Below, piece after piece: positions 9,501-14,232 of a stretch of DNA of 14,232 bases (its first letter is position 1; the number at the start of each line of letters is the position of its first letter). The stretch comes from an uncultured Saprospiraceae bacterium. GTDB taxonomy: Bacteria > Bacteroidota > Bacteroidia > Chitinophagales > Saprospiraceae. The notes below the pieces were generated by a model. It made no database searches. It was given only the letters and a program-made list of their open reading frames with translations, and had not been told where the DNA came from. A program made the position numbers and the translations under genes. The DNA lies in assembly GCA_937959375.1 (NCBI GenBank), contig CALGLS010000177.1:1-14232 (forward strand), given 5' to 3'.

Positions 9501-10820
9501 CCCAAGAAGATCATCATAAAAGCCATCACCATCAAAATCTTGTAAACCTATATTTGGATCAGTATTGGTTGAAAGATCGACATCAATATCATCACCAATA
9601 ATTGTATAAAGTAGCGGAACGGAAGTTCCATTTACTAGAATATCAGTAAAAGCGATTGATTCAAGTCCACATGCCTGAAAGCCGATATGTAGATTTGTAT
9701 AAGCTGTTTGATCAGTATTTGGGTTTGGGTTTGTAATTGTTCCTGAAACTCTACCATCCATACCGCAAATTGTTGGGCCGTTATCTAAAGTAGCGACAAT
9801 AGTGGGTGGTAATGATCCAGCTAGGTTGATATTTAGTTTTGAATTTTGGCTTGTTATTTCACAAAGTTCATCATTACATCCGAAGGAAGTTTTATAATTA
9901 AAATCAAAGCTAGCAGAAGCAGGGCATGTAGATGATTCGTAACATATTTGTATGGTTACTCTTTCGTCTGTATTCATTTTTCCATCTGCTGGAGCGGGAT
10001 TGGAATTGGCGACAAAATAGGTGCTATCAATCAAAACACTAAGTGTACTGTCCGCTGCATTATAAAGAGCAGCAGGAAAAATATCAATTCCATTCGCAGT
10101 CATTGAGCTTACAGAAATGACACTGGAAGGGCTAAGGTCTAAGCCGTTAACTGAAAAGTCCAGCTCATTGAGTGCTGCTCCCAATCCATCCTGAGAAATT
10201 TGAACGGTTTGACAAGCTGGTGTTCCCAATGACACTACGGTAGCATTATTTGGACTAGGGTTATACATGTTGAGGACAGGTACCTTGATGGCACTATTGT
10301 AATCATCCCCTATTGTAAATACTCCTTCGCAGGCTACAGGTGGGCCAGATATAGGAAACCAGGTATAACTATATTCGATTTCGATATAGTAAGTTTTATT
10401 TCCAATGTCTGCTGAACAATCGCTTTCCACTCCTATGTTGGCAATGAAGATATCCCCACAGGTTATTCCAGTTGCAATAAAAGAAGGGCTATTGGGACTT
10501 GGGTTTGAGTTAGAAATGCTTGTACATCCGCCATAATGTACATCTTCAAAACCGGCGTACCTCATACCATTTTCCATATTAAGGGTCATTTCGAATCCTA
10601 ATATTTCTCCCGGATCATCCGTAAAAATAACATAGGACAAGGTATCAGGATCACCACAAACATTCATTAAATCAGTTTGAGGAAAACCCGGAGTATCCCT
10701 TAGGTCCACAATTTGGATGTTAGGGCATTGCGCATTTATTTCAGCTATTGAAACTGAAAGTAAAACGATTAAGCCCATTAACAGACCCTTTGCACTAAAG
10801 GCAATTGTTCCTTTATACAT
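1..10820 (-). CDS. Giant secreted multi-domain DUF11-repeat surface protein (C-terminus outside window)
   Basis: A single frame stays open from the ATG at 10820 to the left edge: 3,606 complete codons with no stop, and continuous sensible protein wherever the frame was checked. The N-terminus has a signal peptide (residues 1-31, cleavage near NAQ/C). Order: degenerate Cys-containing beta-type modules (about 32-1769), Ig/PKD-like modules (about 1770-2018), a divergent DUF11-like module (2019-2150), eight DUF11-type modules (2159-3410) with acidic linkers, and a divergent module (3411 onward). DUF11 proteins of this size in Bacteroidota are normally cell-surface or matrix proteins and usually end in a T9SS sorting domain; that end is not visible here, so the secretion route is inferred. 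The frame is open 41 codons upstream of the ATG to a TAA at 10944-10946, but that stretch has no ATG, GTG or TTG, which supports 10820. A second ATG at 10778 would remove the charged start of the signal peptide. No enzymatic motif was recognised. An adhesin or structural role is likely. Confidence 0.95.
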   Translation of the reverse strand, partial: MYKGTIAFSAKGLLMGLIVLLSVSIAEINAQCPNIQIVDLRDTPGFPQTDLMNVCGDPDTLSYVIFTDDPGEILGFEMTLNMENGMRYAGFEDVHYGGCTSISNSNPSPNSPSFIATGITCGDIFIANIGVESDCSADIGNKTYYIEIEYSYTWFPISGPPVACEGVFTIGDDYNSAIKVPVLNMYNPSPNNATVVSLGTPACQTVQISQDGLGAALNELDFSVNGLDLSPSSVISVSSMTANGIDIFPAALYNAADSTLSVLIDSTYFVANSNPAPADGKMNTDERVTIQICYESSTCPASASFDFNYKTSFGCNDELCEITSQNSKLNINLAGSLPPTIVATLDNGPTICGMDGRVSGTITNPNPNTDQTAYTNLHIGFQACGLESIAFTDILVNGTSVPLLYTIIGDDIDVDLSTNTDPNIGLQDFDGDGFYDDLLGGSPPLNISIDFAVVCSASSSECSVIACDNVQFYVDGETNCGKGFQAFPPTDFDLYFGQTDVSNPTEVPLNSTGSVIGYNFGTYSNDGAPLASTNSSTQEITFCYEFAAINISECATAPEVKYTAEISGPNFIAQDFEVVPGSVELSTDGGATYSAVADANVSLDSISDGVALMTIDAGTTDPQLCYKYSLRLDECSCSPAKYISVVQSVVSTCGDCATDCEVEKGCRNTLFRVDPACTGCTCLASYTEESTHRLNYGYADKAMTTKLTRADVPAVDTKRFMPGDTLEHWGSLEILSQDILDDPIYWSINWYLYPLAGGYSIADILPLSMDGSASVLDSVIVENLDGSYYAVDFATLAGCAEGGTRSNYHSYNSTIGEYDWMDHTGDSRDCTGGYHNSHDGLDNNWFYIQLFNYDRMKSCNATNPALGTRKDWGEGDCLNEFIATYGIEVGSKISFKFRVPLIKNPYREQAKALGLAPPENPAMRLYPASYFYGADDISGGAAWCHSYLGSTCRTYEPIFGTCAGELYSKTDITLDNCGGTIEHTFALSDFPGDIGDPWFSAEYRPLLELYDIEVPVYSPLGYCANANVDQNGVVTPITVSSSSNMNCSPLAGYSDDLCSVDTSTHGYLTFDLFSQGVKGLGVGLGNCDTIKLSYDYCMLCPAPLTNLLDYQISIDWCFTGHKPDACTKLNTVCTNYNAGTQATSYCDEAGLSNGTNYFNYYNLDTIYCKDNETGGVVFIDESAVVPALPVVVTNLGSNLLASVSNGVSEEIQPIEICNNDPLPQNGLSAYVTVPNAVKFVNAYSDAAGTMPLLDSLVSDDGSTKSYLIYLDSISLQSGSCITYYVGTTLLFCPAPGSDAPTVCTGGSAGCTSAAVRAALGGGGSSCGSGEVCYVYTFGETGLQTEWFSMPTTIDLCETFTLHVRVKNVKQLTLLNLDPTILLPDGLQITPNTWEVAYPGGSSGAAGNFGTWTSVVDPDIVIGDVYSWSDDALWQSYIDTDGLAGVSAQDDSNKVAFRFQVTTLCDQFLSGAKGKTETKATDPCSPELLSSGVVETPQLIINGANPADYAQLLTVASPKELFCMGLDNEFGLTALNISDYPTTDSVVTCLSIPTTDLDYVPGSVVFSNGFTPAWITETLVGSNMEVCFHSPVLPVGESWTVNFQAALLTTASCGDILVGADIKSVVNTVDCVTGPACDVFVQNSINPGIFLERKPRLETVEQRISADCSAGDDPVQICYEIDFANPGPDFSGNVRVGIHDDVLGDAILDSYDAELNGMDHTVSLLHGDTITITACLDVAAIQSCPIIVKSTFDSPCACDHEQTPYQTLEPTFIAEIDDCTVLCTGQPLTFSACGDFTFSLDPAAGGTITDDGSGNMTVALNPGFGVTSAVNLTVTGTQGECPVSVTKQLKSIGTFVPTDKSAEICEDDCVDLDLEIPADLEGGAIITWTPAFGLDDPTSATPTVCNLTADTTYNVEIKFSDACIYNITYTVNYNEKADIVIASEDFCLGYENGVLSGPAGYTTYEWYSLQSGFEILEGVTTTNSWNGPSVGGDYFLKGYVTGVLCPFVSSLINVVPLECVDLEVDKVICDLPNIPTIGDTVTYCIYVCNLRDPDNGLQYDVDNVVVEDAWPPDLVYLDYTSSQGTYAHLSPNGTWSIPYMSTGACDTLTMRGRIIDYGSIENTTQITAASETDVDSDVNNEDGDQSEDDEDKAIFEVKPFDLALTKTICPTQVLPITNLGQTVDYCITVINQGGVNAYNVELTDYLPTEISLSDPDWIDNLDGTVTYQFIDSIPVGTSVTVQLTTTLLSVPSAPVVNLAEISEYEDGDGDTPQDFDSNADNNPNNEGPVDDGTTDSSNGDEDDSDPASFYPNIVDLALKKVRVGSGPVAVGDDITYNITVYNQGTVATTNILVNEYIPAGLALNTALSPGWTPVGTNATYTETSTLALGDSAVISVTMTIQPGANASNLRNVSELGYFEDTSGADVSSMDIDSNADNDPNNDGDMEDNATDGTNGDEDDSDYEDLPVFDLALKKTVSTPPSYSYGQVIQFDLTAYNQGNMDAHNIELIDYLPCGFVFANTNTAWTYDATTHSATQIISDVTPLQPGDSIVVSIELTVQPCAESYAYTNYGEVVGAQDENGTQMDDIDSTPDNDNFNDTGGEPGGPNDDSTDSSNGDEDDSDPAMIQIFDLAFKKTVTTPTPYTAGGPMAFDLWVYNQGSEPVTNVTISDYVPAGYDYDNLAVLNSSWMGSAPTPTTLTQTVATTIPLNPGDSLMVPLELIIGDYMGADGWSNVGEISSFQDTTGIAQNDIDSTPDSDPNNDGTMEDDATDGTNGDEDDSDFALPQIFDLAMKKVIITPAPYSYGQTVEYGITVYNQGNVDAYNIEVVDYLPCGFDFDLTNNSAWTYDAATNDATRTVSTVVPLQPGDSITMSINLIMVQCGSGGSYTNAAEISGATDENGVPQNDVDSAPDNDQYNDGDAEDDATDGTNGDEDDADLAIIQIFDLALSKVLLTPPPYDVGDQLIFEITVLNQGSEPVTSIDINDYVPSGYIFNGGGPINGNWVGTGPSPTTLIQSLQDPFTFSNLVLEAGESATVQLQLELAATAGLNDWINVGEIKSFQDTNGGMPVDIDSTPDSDPNNDGDMVDNATDSQDGDEDDSDFAVPEIFDLALKKVVVTPGPYAYGQTIQFGITIYNQGNVDAYNVEVVDYLPCGFTFSSSNTVWAYNGTTNVASQTVATVSPIEPGDSLNIYISVDVQSCSESNAHSNTSEIAGATKEDGEPQDDADSNMDSDASNDGNATDDATDGTNGDEDDSDIAIIQVFDLALTKVLVTPPSYTFGNTLEFAIEVCNQGSQPVGDVEVSDYVPLGYTYDPALNLGWVGSGPTPTTLTYTYNTATINPGDCFTLPLFLKLDGGSSADDWNNVGEISNFQDTNGVTQADVDSNPDSDPNNDGDMTDDATAGENGDEDDSDFAGPTEVIVPMIANVKTTSNTQILPNGNLDITFEIGVKNTGMFDLTNLSLIDDLSTQLGAAYVNISGTTPNVALLASTATSTPTLNLAFNGNGNNDIFVGAPTDLLKPGEIVKVMIIVEIDPEMATWPLQNQSTASGEGLDENGMPLQDDLANPITVNDPSDSGADYDGDNPGEPGDQGTTDDPTEITCIPANPII
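591..4346 (-). repeat. Array of eight DUF11-type modules with acidic linkers
   Basis: Modules start at a FDLALxK-type motif at 4346, 3884, 3422, 2942, 2465, 1997, 1505 and 1040, and each ends in an acidic linker closing with GDEDDSD or GDEDDAD (at 3909, 3441, 2961, 2484, 2016, 1524, 1059 and 591). The period is about 154-164 residues (462-492 nt). Each module has a YNQG turn (xxNQGxxxxxN), a D/EYxPxG strand, a PGDS-type loop and an NxxEI strand, the hallmark order of DUF11 (PF01345). The last six alternate between two subtypes. A more divergent module precedes the array (4766 to about 4371, ECVDLEVDKVICD onward). The repeats are diverged at DNA level apart from short exact blocks. Confidence 0.93.
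4770..5515 (-). other. Ig/PKD-like modules of the giant protein
   Basis: Residues of about 1770-2018 contain the pattern TPAFGLDDPTSATPTVC followed by ADTTYNVEI (near 5060-5160). This is the typical end of the Ig-like/PKD-like modules found ahead of sorting domains in Bacteroidota surface proteins. The preceding segment (CTGQPLTFSACGDFTF and onward) and the following one (GPAGYTTYEWY) look like neighbouring modules of the same class. They probably act as spacers between the N-terminal half and the DUF11 array. Confidence 0.7.
5516..10727 (-). other. N-terminal half of giant protein: degenerate, Cys-containing beta-type modules
   Basis: Residues of about 32-1769 do not match a named domain that I recognise with confidence. 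A repeated strand-like signature resembling the core of DUF11/NEW3 modules recurs: IQICYES near 9940, ITFCYEF near 9200, QLCYKYS near 8945, VCFHSP near 6070 and QICYEID near 5790. These are often followed by further cysteines. The spacing is irregular and inserts differ between modules, so this looks like an old, diverged module array. Notable inserts are a cluster of seven cysteines (residues 653-682) and a His/Asp/Trp/Tyr-rich stretch (about 808-846). The likely role is structural and outside the cell; many cysteines suggest disulfides. Confidence 0.6.
10728..10820 (-). other. Signal peptide of the giant surface protein
   Basis: Residues 1-31 have a short basic start (MYKGTIAFSAKG), a hydrophobic core (LLMGLIVLLSVSIA) and an INAQ end just before CPNI. 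Cleavage just before or after Q31 would be typical of Sec substrates in Bacteroidota. Cys32 follows directly, but the preceding residues do not form a good lipobox (NAQ-C, with no small residue at -1), so a lipoprotein is less likely than Sec export followed by T9SS. Confidence 0.85.
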
Positions 10821-11100
10821 ATTATTATTTTTTCTAAAAAATGATACTCTTAAATAACTAGCTTGTCTAACTACAATCTCAGTTGGCGATGAGGCAGAAA
10901 GTATTTCACCTGTAACATTTCTAACAATATTACATCGTGAACTTTAATGACTATACTATATACCAAAGTAATAAGTTTCCTTATATGTAATTATTTTTAA
11001 TAAATAAATATTGAATGTGACTAAGCAAAAAGGAGTGAAAATCTGTCCCATCATATGAATAATCAATCTAAACAGTTGAAAGTCAGATATTAATACAATG

Positions 11101-11120
11101 TTTTTTTAAAAAAAAAATTT
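11101..11120. repeat. T7A10T3 homopolymer tract
   Basis: Seven T, ten A and three T in a row, about 280 nt upstream of the giant gene. A-tracts of this kind bend or stiffen DNA and are prone to slippage. It may influence the giant gene's promoter; no direct evidence. Confidence 0.9.
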
Positions 11121-11181
11121 ACACCATAGAGTTGAGATATTTAAAACTGTTACACAAATGCGGTTATTTGTGACAAACAAA

Positions 11182-11215
11182 AATAAAGAGATGAATAAAG
11201 AGATGAATAAAGAGA
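11182..11215. repeat. 12-bp tandem repeat, 2.8 copies
   Basis: The unit AATAAAGAGATG occurs twice perfectly and is followed by ten matching bases of a third copy. It lies between the kinase gene and the giant gene, about 360 nt upstream of the giant gene's ATG. Its role is unknown. Such a tract could change length by slippage. Confidence 0.9.
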
Positions 11216-11319
11216 AAGTGGCAAATTTCAATAGAAATGCTTTGTATATCAATTGGAATTACAAACTGAAGAAATAAGGTGTCAAAATTAATCAAGAGCA
11301 AAGTGACAGTCACTAGTCC

Positions 11320-12981
11320 TTAATACTTCAGAAGACTACCCATATATTGTACTTCATCCCAATAGATAATGGAGTAAAAATACATGCCGGGAGGTGATGA
11401 CGAAGACCAAGTGAAACCGTAACGTTGCTTAAAACTATTAGTAAAAAAAGTTCCACTGAGGTCAACAACTTGAAAATCAATAACTTGCCCAAGTGCATCA
11501 TATAGATAAATAGTGACTTTGCTATTGGATGGAGCTTCAAATTCAAGGACGACTTGATCACGAAAAGGATTTGGAAATATCAATATTTCAGCTCCTTCAC
11601 CGATGCCTTGATAGGGTGGTTCTAACTGGTTGAACGCTTCGTCCATCCACTCCATTCGCTCATAAAGCCAATCTTTTAAAAACGAAATTTCATTATTATG
11701 CGACCCTCCTACGTAAGAGTTGGGCCAGACTTCTTCATTTAGAATGGGCCACTTGTCAAAATTCCTGTTTGTGGCCTCGTCTATTTCGGAAGCAAGTTCA
11801 TCAATATAAGCCACAACACTTTCATCAGAAAAAAGACTTTCGCGCAGTTCTTTCCAGCGCTTTTTAATTTCCGAAACAAAAAAAGCATCTGTCATAAAGC
11901 GCTTCCACCAAAAATGAATCAGCCAACCATCTTCCGGGCAAATACTGTTATAATCGAGTACCCAGCCTTCAGGAGAGGGTCCTGCACAGAAGTTAACATT
12001 CCCAAAACCGAGGTTAAAATCCCAAACTGGCCCTACTTTTAATCGGCCATCGACAGAATTTTTGTCTTTATAAAGAAAGGTACTCAAGCGATATGCATCT
12101 ACATTTTTACACATTTCATTGATTAGAATAAAGTCGATAAACGTAGTATAATCTATGTAATTTCTATAGCCAGAAATAGAATCTGCGAAGTCAGGTGATT
12201 GCATCAAATCGTCAAAATCATTGATAAAACCTTGAATATAATCACGCTGTGAATCTGTAATGTTCTCTGGTTTAGGATAATGATATTGAAAGTAGGTAGA
12301 TTGCCAAGCGCCTGATTGAGGAGGATAATTAGAATCCCAACCGCCAACTCCAGATCCAGTAGATTTATCTATTTTTAGAATATAGCCGCCTGTGAGTTCA
12401 TCACCTTCGTTGTCTTCTAATTTAAGTTTAGAAATATTGACCCGATTGTCATCTCGTTTTATTTTTTCGGTAAATAAATAAATTCCTCGATATTCCCCAT
12501 TGATAATCACTTCACAAAATCGAGTCCGTGGAGCATAATCCATTATCAGTCCGGCAAGTTGGTAAGCAAGTGCATTTCTGATCAATGATTTGTCACCGTA
12601 TGGTCCGTAGAGTACCCAGTCATTTTCTGCTGGCATTCCTAAAAGACTTACATTATTGTTGGATCCATCAGCAAGGCGAGTTTCGACGGCCATTGATTTT
12701 TTATCATAAAGTTGTTGAGAAGAGGAGCCTCGAAATTCGATACCAATAAGACCATCATAAGCATTAAATGGATCAGAAATAGCATTGCGCTGCCCTACTC
12801 CATTGTCAATAATCCCCATGTGAGCGCTTATTTTGGGTTCATCCGAAATGGTAGCTCCCTCCGTATCAATGATGATGATAGGTAGGTTAGAATCTTGCAA
12901 GTCAACTTGCGCAGAGGTGGCTTCTGAAAAAGCAATGATTAATAAAAATACACTTAGACTAAAATAAATTTTGCGATTCAT
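11320..12981 (-). CDS. Secreted CotH-family protein kinase with T9SS type A sorting domain
   Basis: This is a 553-residue protein when read from the ATG at 12981. That start gives a compact signal peptide (MNRKIYFSLS...ATSAQ, cleavage near residues 24-25). An ATG at 13011 would add ten residues and lengthen the overlap with the upstream gene, so 12981 is preferred. Numbered from 12981, CotH kinase (PF08757) signatures are FRGSSSQ with YDKKS (about 83-96), DWVLYGPYGDKSLIRN (121-136), ILKIDKSTG (201-209), NEMCKNVDAYRLS (288-300) and GPVWDFNLGFGN (318-329), where D321 is the likely metal-binding aspartate. The tail (about 466-553) starts with FPNPF and ends GMYFYSIIYWDEVQYMG, a type A T9SS sorting domain, so the protein is probably exported and anchored at the cell surface or released. 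CotH proteins phosphorylate secreted or coat proteins in Bacillus; the substrate here is unknown. The start overlaps the phosphatase gene by 23 nt, suggesting translational coupling. Confidence 0.92.
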   Translation of the reverse strand: MNRKIYFSLSVFLLIIAFSEATSAQVDLQDSNLPIIIIDTEGATISDEPKISAHMGIIDNGVGQRNAISDPFNAYDGLIGIEFRGSSSQQLYDKKSMAVETRLADGSNNNVSLLGMPAENDWVLYGPYGDKSLIRNALAYQLAGLIMDYAPRTRFCEVIINGEYRGIYLFTEKIKRDDNRVNISKLKLEDNEGDELTGGYILKIDKSTGSGVGGWDSNYPPQSGAWQSTYFQYHYPKPENITDSQRDYIQGFINDFDDLMQSPDFADSISGYRNYIDYTTFIDFILINEMCKNVDAYRLSTFLYKDKNSVDGRLKVGPVWDFNLGFGNVNFCAGPSPEGWVLDYNSICPEDGWLIHFWWKRFMTDAFFVSEIKKRWKELRESLFSDESVVAYIDELASEIDEATNRNFDKWPILNEEVWPNSYVGGSHNNEISFLKDWLYERMEWMDEAFNQLEPPYQGIGEGAEILIFPNPFRDQVVLEFEAPSNSKVTIYLYDALGQVIDFQVVDLSGTFFTNSFKQRYGFTWSSSSPPGMYFYSIIYWDEVQYMGSLLKY

Positions 12982-14026
12982 AAACTTTATTTTGCTCACC
13001 TCTAATTTCAACTTTGACTTTTACTTCTTCCTGACTCCAGTCAAATTTTAAAACAGAAAAATTATTTTTATCAACTAACTTTCCAACTCGGTATTTGTTG
13101 AGTTCTCCCTCTGGTTTAGGGCGAGCATGTGTGAGACCGCTTGACGTTATTTCATAGAGCGGGTAAGGCAATTTTTTTAATTTAATTTTAGAAATTTCTG
13201 AGGTATGTCGATCTCCACTTAGTAAGATTGCTCTATTAGGTTTTGTACTTTGAATTAGACGTAACAAACGAGAACGTTCTTTTGGAAAGTTGTCCCATTT
13301 TTCGAAACGATGCTCGTTTGACAAAACCTGTATACTACTAGCGATAATGTTTACTTGAGCACTACTATTTTCTAGTTCCCTTTCCAACCAAGCCCACTGT
13401 TCTTTTCCCAAAATGGTACCTCGTTCATTCTGAATATACCGACGATTGGGTCCTATTGTTCTTTTTAAATCATCTCTAAAATATCTGGTGTCTAGCAAAA
13501 TAACTTTCACCTCTTTCCCTGGCTCACCAAAGGTATACGATTGATATGCTCCAGGTCTTTTCCAAACTGTTTCATTTTTAGAAACCCCTAAAAAGCCAAG
13601 TAATAGTTTCTTACTTGCATTTTTCTTTGCATACTTTTTACCTCCGTCATTCATTCCATAATCATGATCATCCCAAATTCCGATAACAGGACATTTTTCA
13701 ATGAATGCTTTATAGCCTGGTAGATTTTTTTGCTGCTTATAATCATTCGCCATCTTATTCATGTTCTCCGTATCAGCGTAAACAATATCTCCTAACCAGA
13801 CCCACAGGTCGGGATCGTTTTCAAGTATAGGAGACCACAACTTCTGAGGCAAATCTATTTTATTACAAGAACCGAAGGCCATGACTTCAATATTGTTAGC
13901 CTCAACTTTTATTTCAGGTTCCTTTGTTGGTGGGTCTTCCGAAACTGGAGGAGGAGGTACTGCTTGTTGATTGCAAGATGCGATCACAAGTCCAATAAGA
14001 AAAAGAAAAATAATTGTATATTTCAT
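12959..14026 (-). CDS. PhoD-like metallophosphatase (alkaline phosphatase D family) lipoprotein
   Basis: A 355-residue protein, the usual length for the compact Bacteroidota PhoD-like group. The N-terminus is a lipoprotein signal with lipobox IASC (Cys18), followed by a Pro-rich spacer (about 21-40). Metallophosphatase motifs appear in order: FGSCNK (51-56), WLGDIVYAD (77-85), IGIWDDHDYGMNDGG (115-129), LLDTRYFRDD (177-186), IIASSIQVL (227-235) and LLSGDRHTSEI (268-278), then EITSSGLTHA (292-301). The Asp, Asn and His residues expected to bind the metal centre are all present, so it should be active as a phosphomonoesterase or phosphodiesterase in the envelope. No acidic surface-export signal follows Cys18, so a periplasm-facing position is plausible. 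It is the first gene of the kinase-phosphatase pair. Its natural substrate cannot be read from the sequence. Confidence 0.92.
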   Translation of the reverse strand: MKYTIIFLFLIGLVIASCNQQAVPPPPVSEDPPTKEPEIKVEANNIEVMAFGSCNKIDLPQKLWSPILENDPDLWVWLGDIVYADTENMNKMANDYKQQKNLPGYKAFIEKCPVIGIWDDHDYGMNDGGKKYAKKNASKKLLLGFLGVSKNETVWKRPGAYQSYTFGEPGKEVKVILLDTRYFRDDLKRTIGPNRRYIQNERGTILGKEQWAWLERELENSSAQVNIIASSIQVLSNEHRFEKWDNFPKERSRLLRLIQSTKPNRAILLSGDRHTSEISKIKLKKLPYPLYEITSSGLTHARPKPEGELNKYRVGKLVDKNNFSVLKFDWSQEEVKVKVEIRGEQNKVYESQNLF

Positions 14027-14045
14027 GTTATAAATTATGTCTTAC

Positions 14046-14055
14046 CACTTAAGTG
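14046..14055. promoter_or_regulatory. Palindrome CACTTAAGTG, possible operator
   Basis: A perfect 10-bp palindrome lies 20 nt upstream of the phosphatase start codon, where a repressor could act. A site this short can occur by chance and no regulator is known. Confidence 0.25.
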
Positions 14056-14168
14056 AAGTTGTTTAAAAACTTCGAGGAAACAATCCTATTTAAGAGCATG
14101 TTTAAATTTCCATTTAATTACAAATCAATGTTTTATGAACCTCGCGTCCAATTTTAGAATTCAGTTAG

Positions 14169-14200
14169 CTCGCTAAACTCATTAAAAAATTGTTAGCGAG
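14169..14200. repeat. Inverted repeat CTCGCTAA / TTAGCGAG
   Basis: Perfect 8-bp arms separated by 16 nt; one more pair can form if an A is bulged. It could fold as a stem-loop in RNA from either strand. Neither strand has a U-run after the stem, so it is not a classical intrinsic terminator. It lies about 143-174 nt upstream of the phosphatase start. Confidence 0.75.
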
Positions 14201-14232
14201 AACCATAAACTCTTGATTTTCATAGGAAACTA

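Larger units (their letters stand above)
10821..11319. other. AT-rich intergenic region between the CotH kinase gene and the giant gene
   Basis: No gene is seen in these 499 nt. The region contains a T7A10T3 tract (11101-11120), a 12-bp tandem repeat (11182-11215) and a short hairpin-like sequence AGTGACAGTCACT (11302-11314) just past the kinase stop codon. The hairpin is too short, with no proper U-run, to be called a terminator. A minus-strand TTACTTTG (10964-10971) matches the Bacteroidota -7 consensus TAnnTTTG at 7 of 8 positions, but no TTG lies at the expected -33 spacing. TATTTTTG (11178-11185) matches fully but also lacks a -33 partner. The gap size suggests the giant gene has its own promoter; none is proven. 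Confidence 0.6.
14027..14232. other. Intergenic region at right edge, upstream of the phosphatase gene
   Basis: No full gene is seen. It should contain the promoter of the phosphatase-kinase pair, but no convincing TTG/TAnnTTTG pair was found. It holds a perfect 10-bp palindrome CACTTAAGTG (14046-14055), which could be an operator, and an inverted repeat further out (14169-14200). A minus-strand 13-codon ORF (14223-14182, MKIKSLWFSLTIF) overlaps the second repeat. Confidence 0.6.

Noticed and set aside
11302..11314. AGTGACAGTCACT as the terminator of the kinase gene
   Set aside because: The stem is only 5 bp with a 3-nt loop and no U-run follows on the minus strand.
11328..11561. Minus-strand 77-codon ORF within the kinase gene
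   Set aside because: Out-of-frame shadow of the T9SS sorting-domain region.
14027..14232. tRNA, other RNA gene or insertion-sequence end
   Set aside because: No cloverleaf, transposase fragment or target-site duplication was seen; only the short inverted repeats described.

Overview
The window comes from a Bacteroidota chromosome. It most resembles the Saprospiria (Saprospiraceae/Lewinella/Haliscomenobacter type), although that rank is an inference from protein style, not from a marker gene. The evidence is an AT-rich composition, weak or absent Shine-Dalgarno sites, a type IX secretion (T9SS) type A sorting domain on one protein, a Bacteroidota-style secreted CotH kinase, and a giant surface protein with DUF11 repeats joined by acidic Asp-rich linkers. 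All recognised genes lie on the minus strand, so the window reads right to left.

Positions 14027-14232 are non-coding at the right edge and hold two inverted repeats and a 13-codon leader-like ORF. Positions 14026-12959 encode a PhoD-like metallophosphatase lipoprotein. Positions 12981-11320 encode a secreted CotH-family kinase with a T9SS type A tail; its start overlaps the end of the phosphatase gene by 23 nt, so the two are probably one transcript. Positions 11319-10821 are an AT-rich intergenic region with a T7A10 tract and a 12-bp tandem repeat.

The rest, 10820 down to position 1, is one uninterrupted reading frame of at least 3,606 codons that leaves the window on the left without a stop. 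It encodes a signal peptide, about 1,740 residues of Cys-containing degenerate beta-type modules, about 250 residues of Ig/PKD-like modules, a run of about nine DUF11-type modules (one divergent lead module, then eight) joined by acidic linkers, and finally a divergent module that runs off the edge. The last six of the eight alternate strictly between two subtypes, giving a super-repeat of about 960 nt.

Working picture: the giant protein is a cell-surface adhesin or matrix fibre, probably exported by T9SS, although its C-terminus is outside the window. The kinase and phosphatase form a tightly linked envelope/extracellular pair. A phosphorylation cycle acting on extracytoplasmic proteins, possibly including the acidic Ser-containing linkers of the giant protein, is a testable speculation and is not shown by the sequence. 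The short plus-strand ORFs across 1-10820 are shadows of the giant gene.
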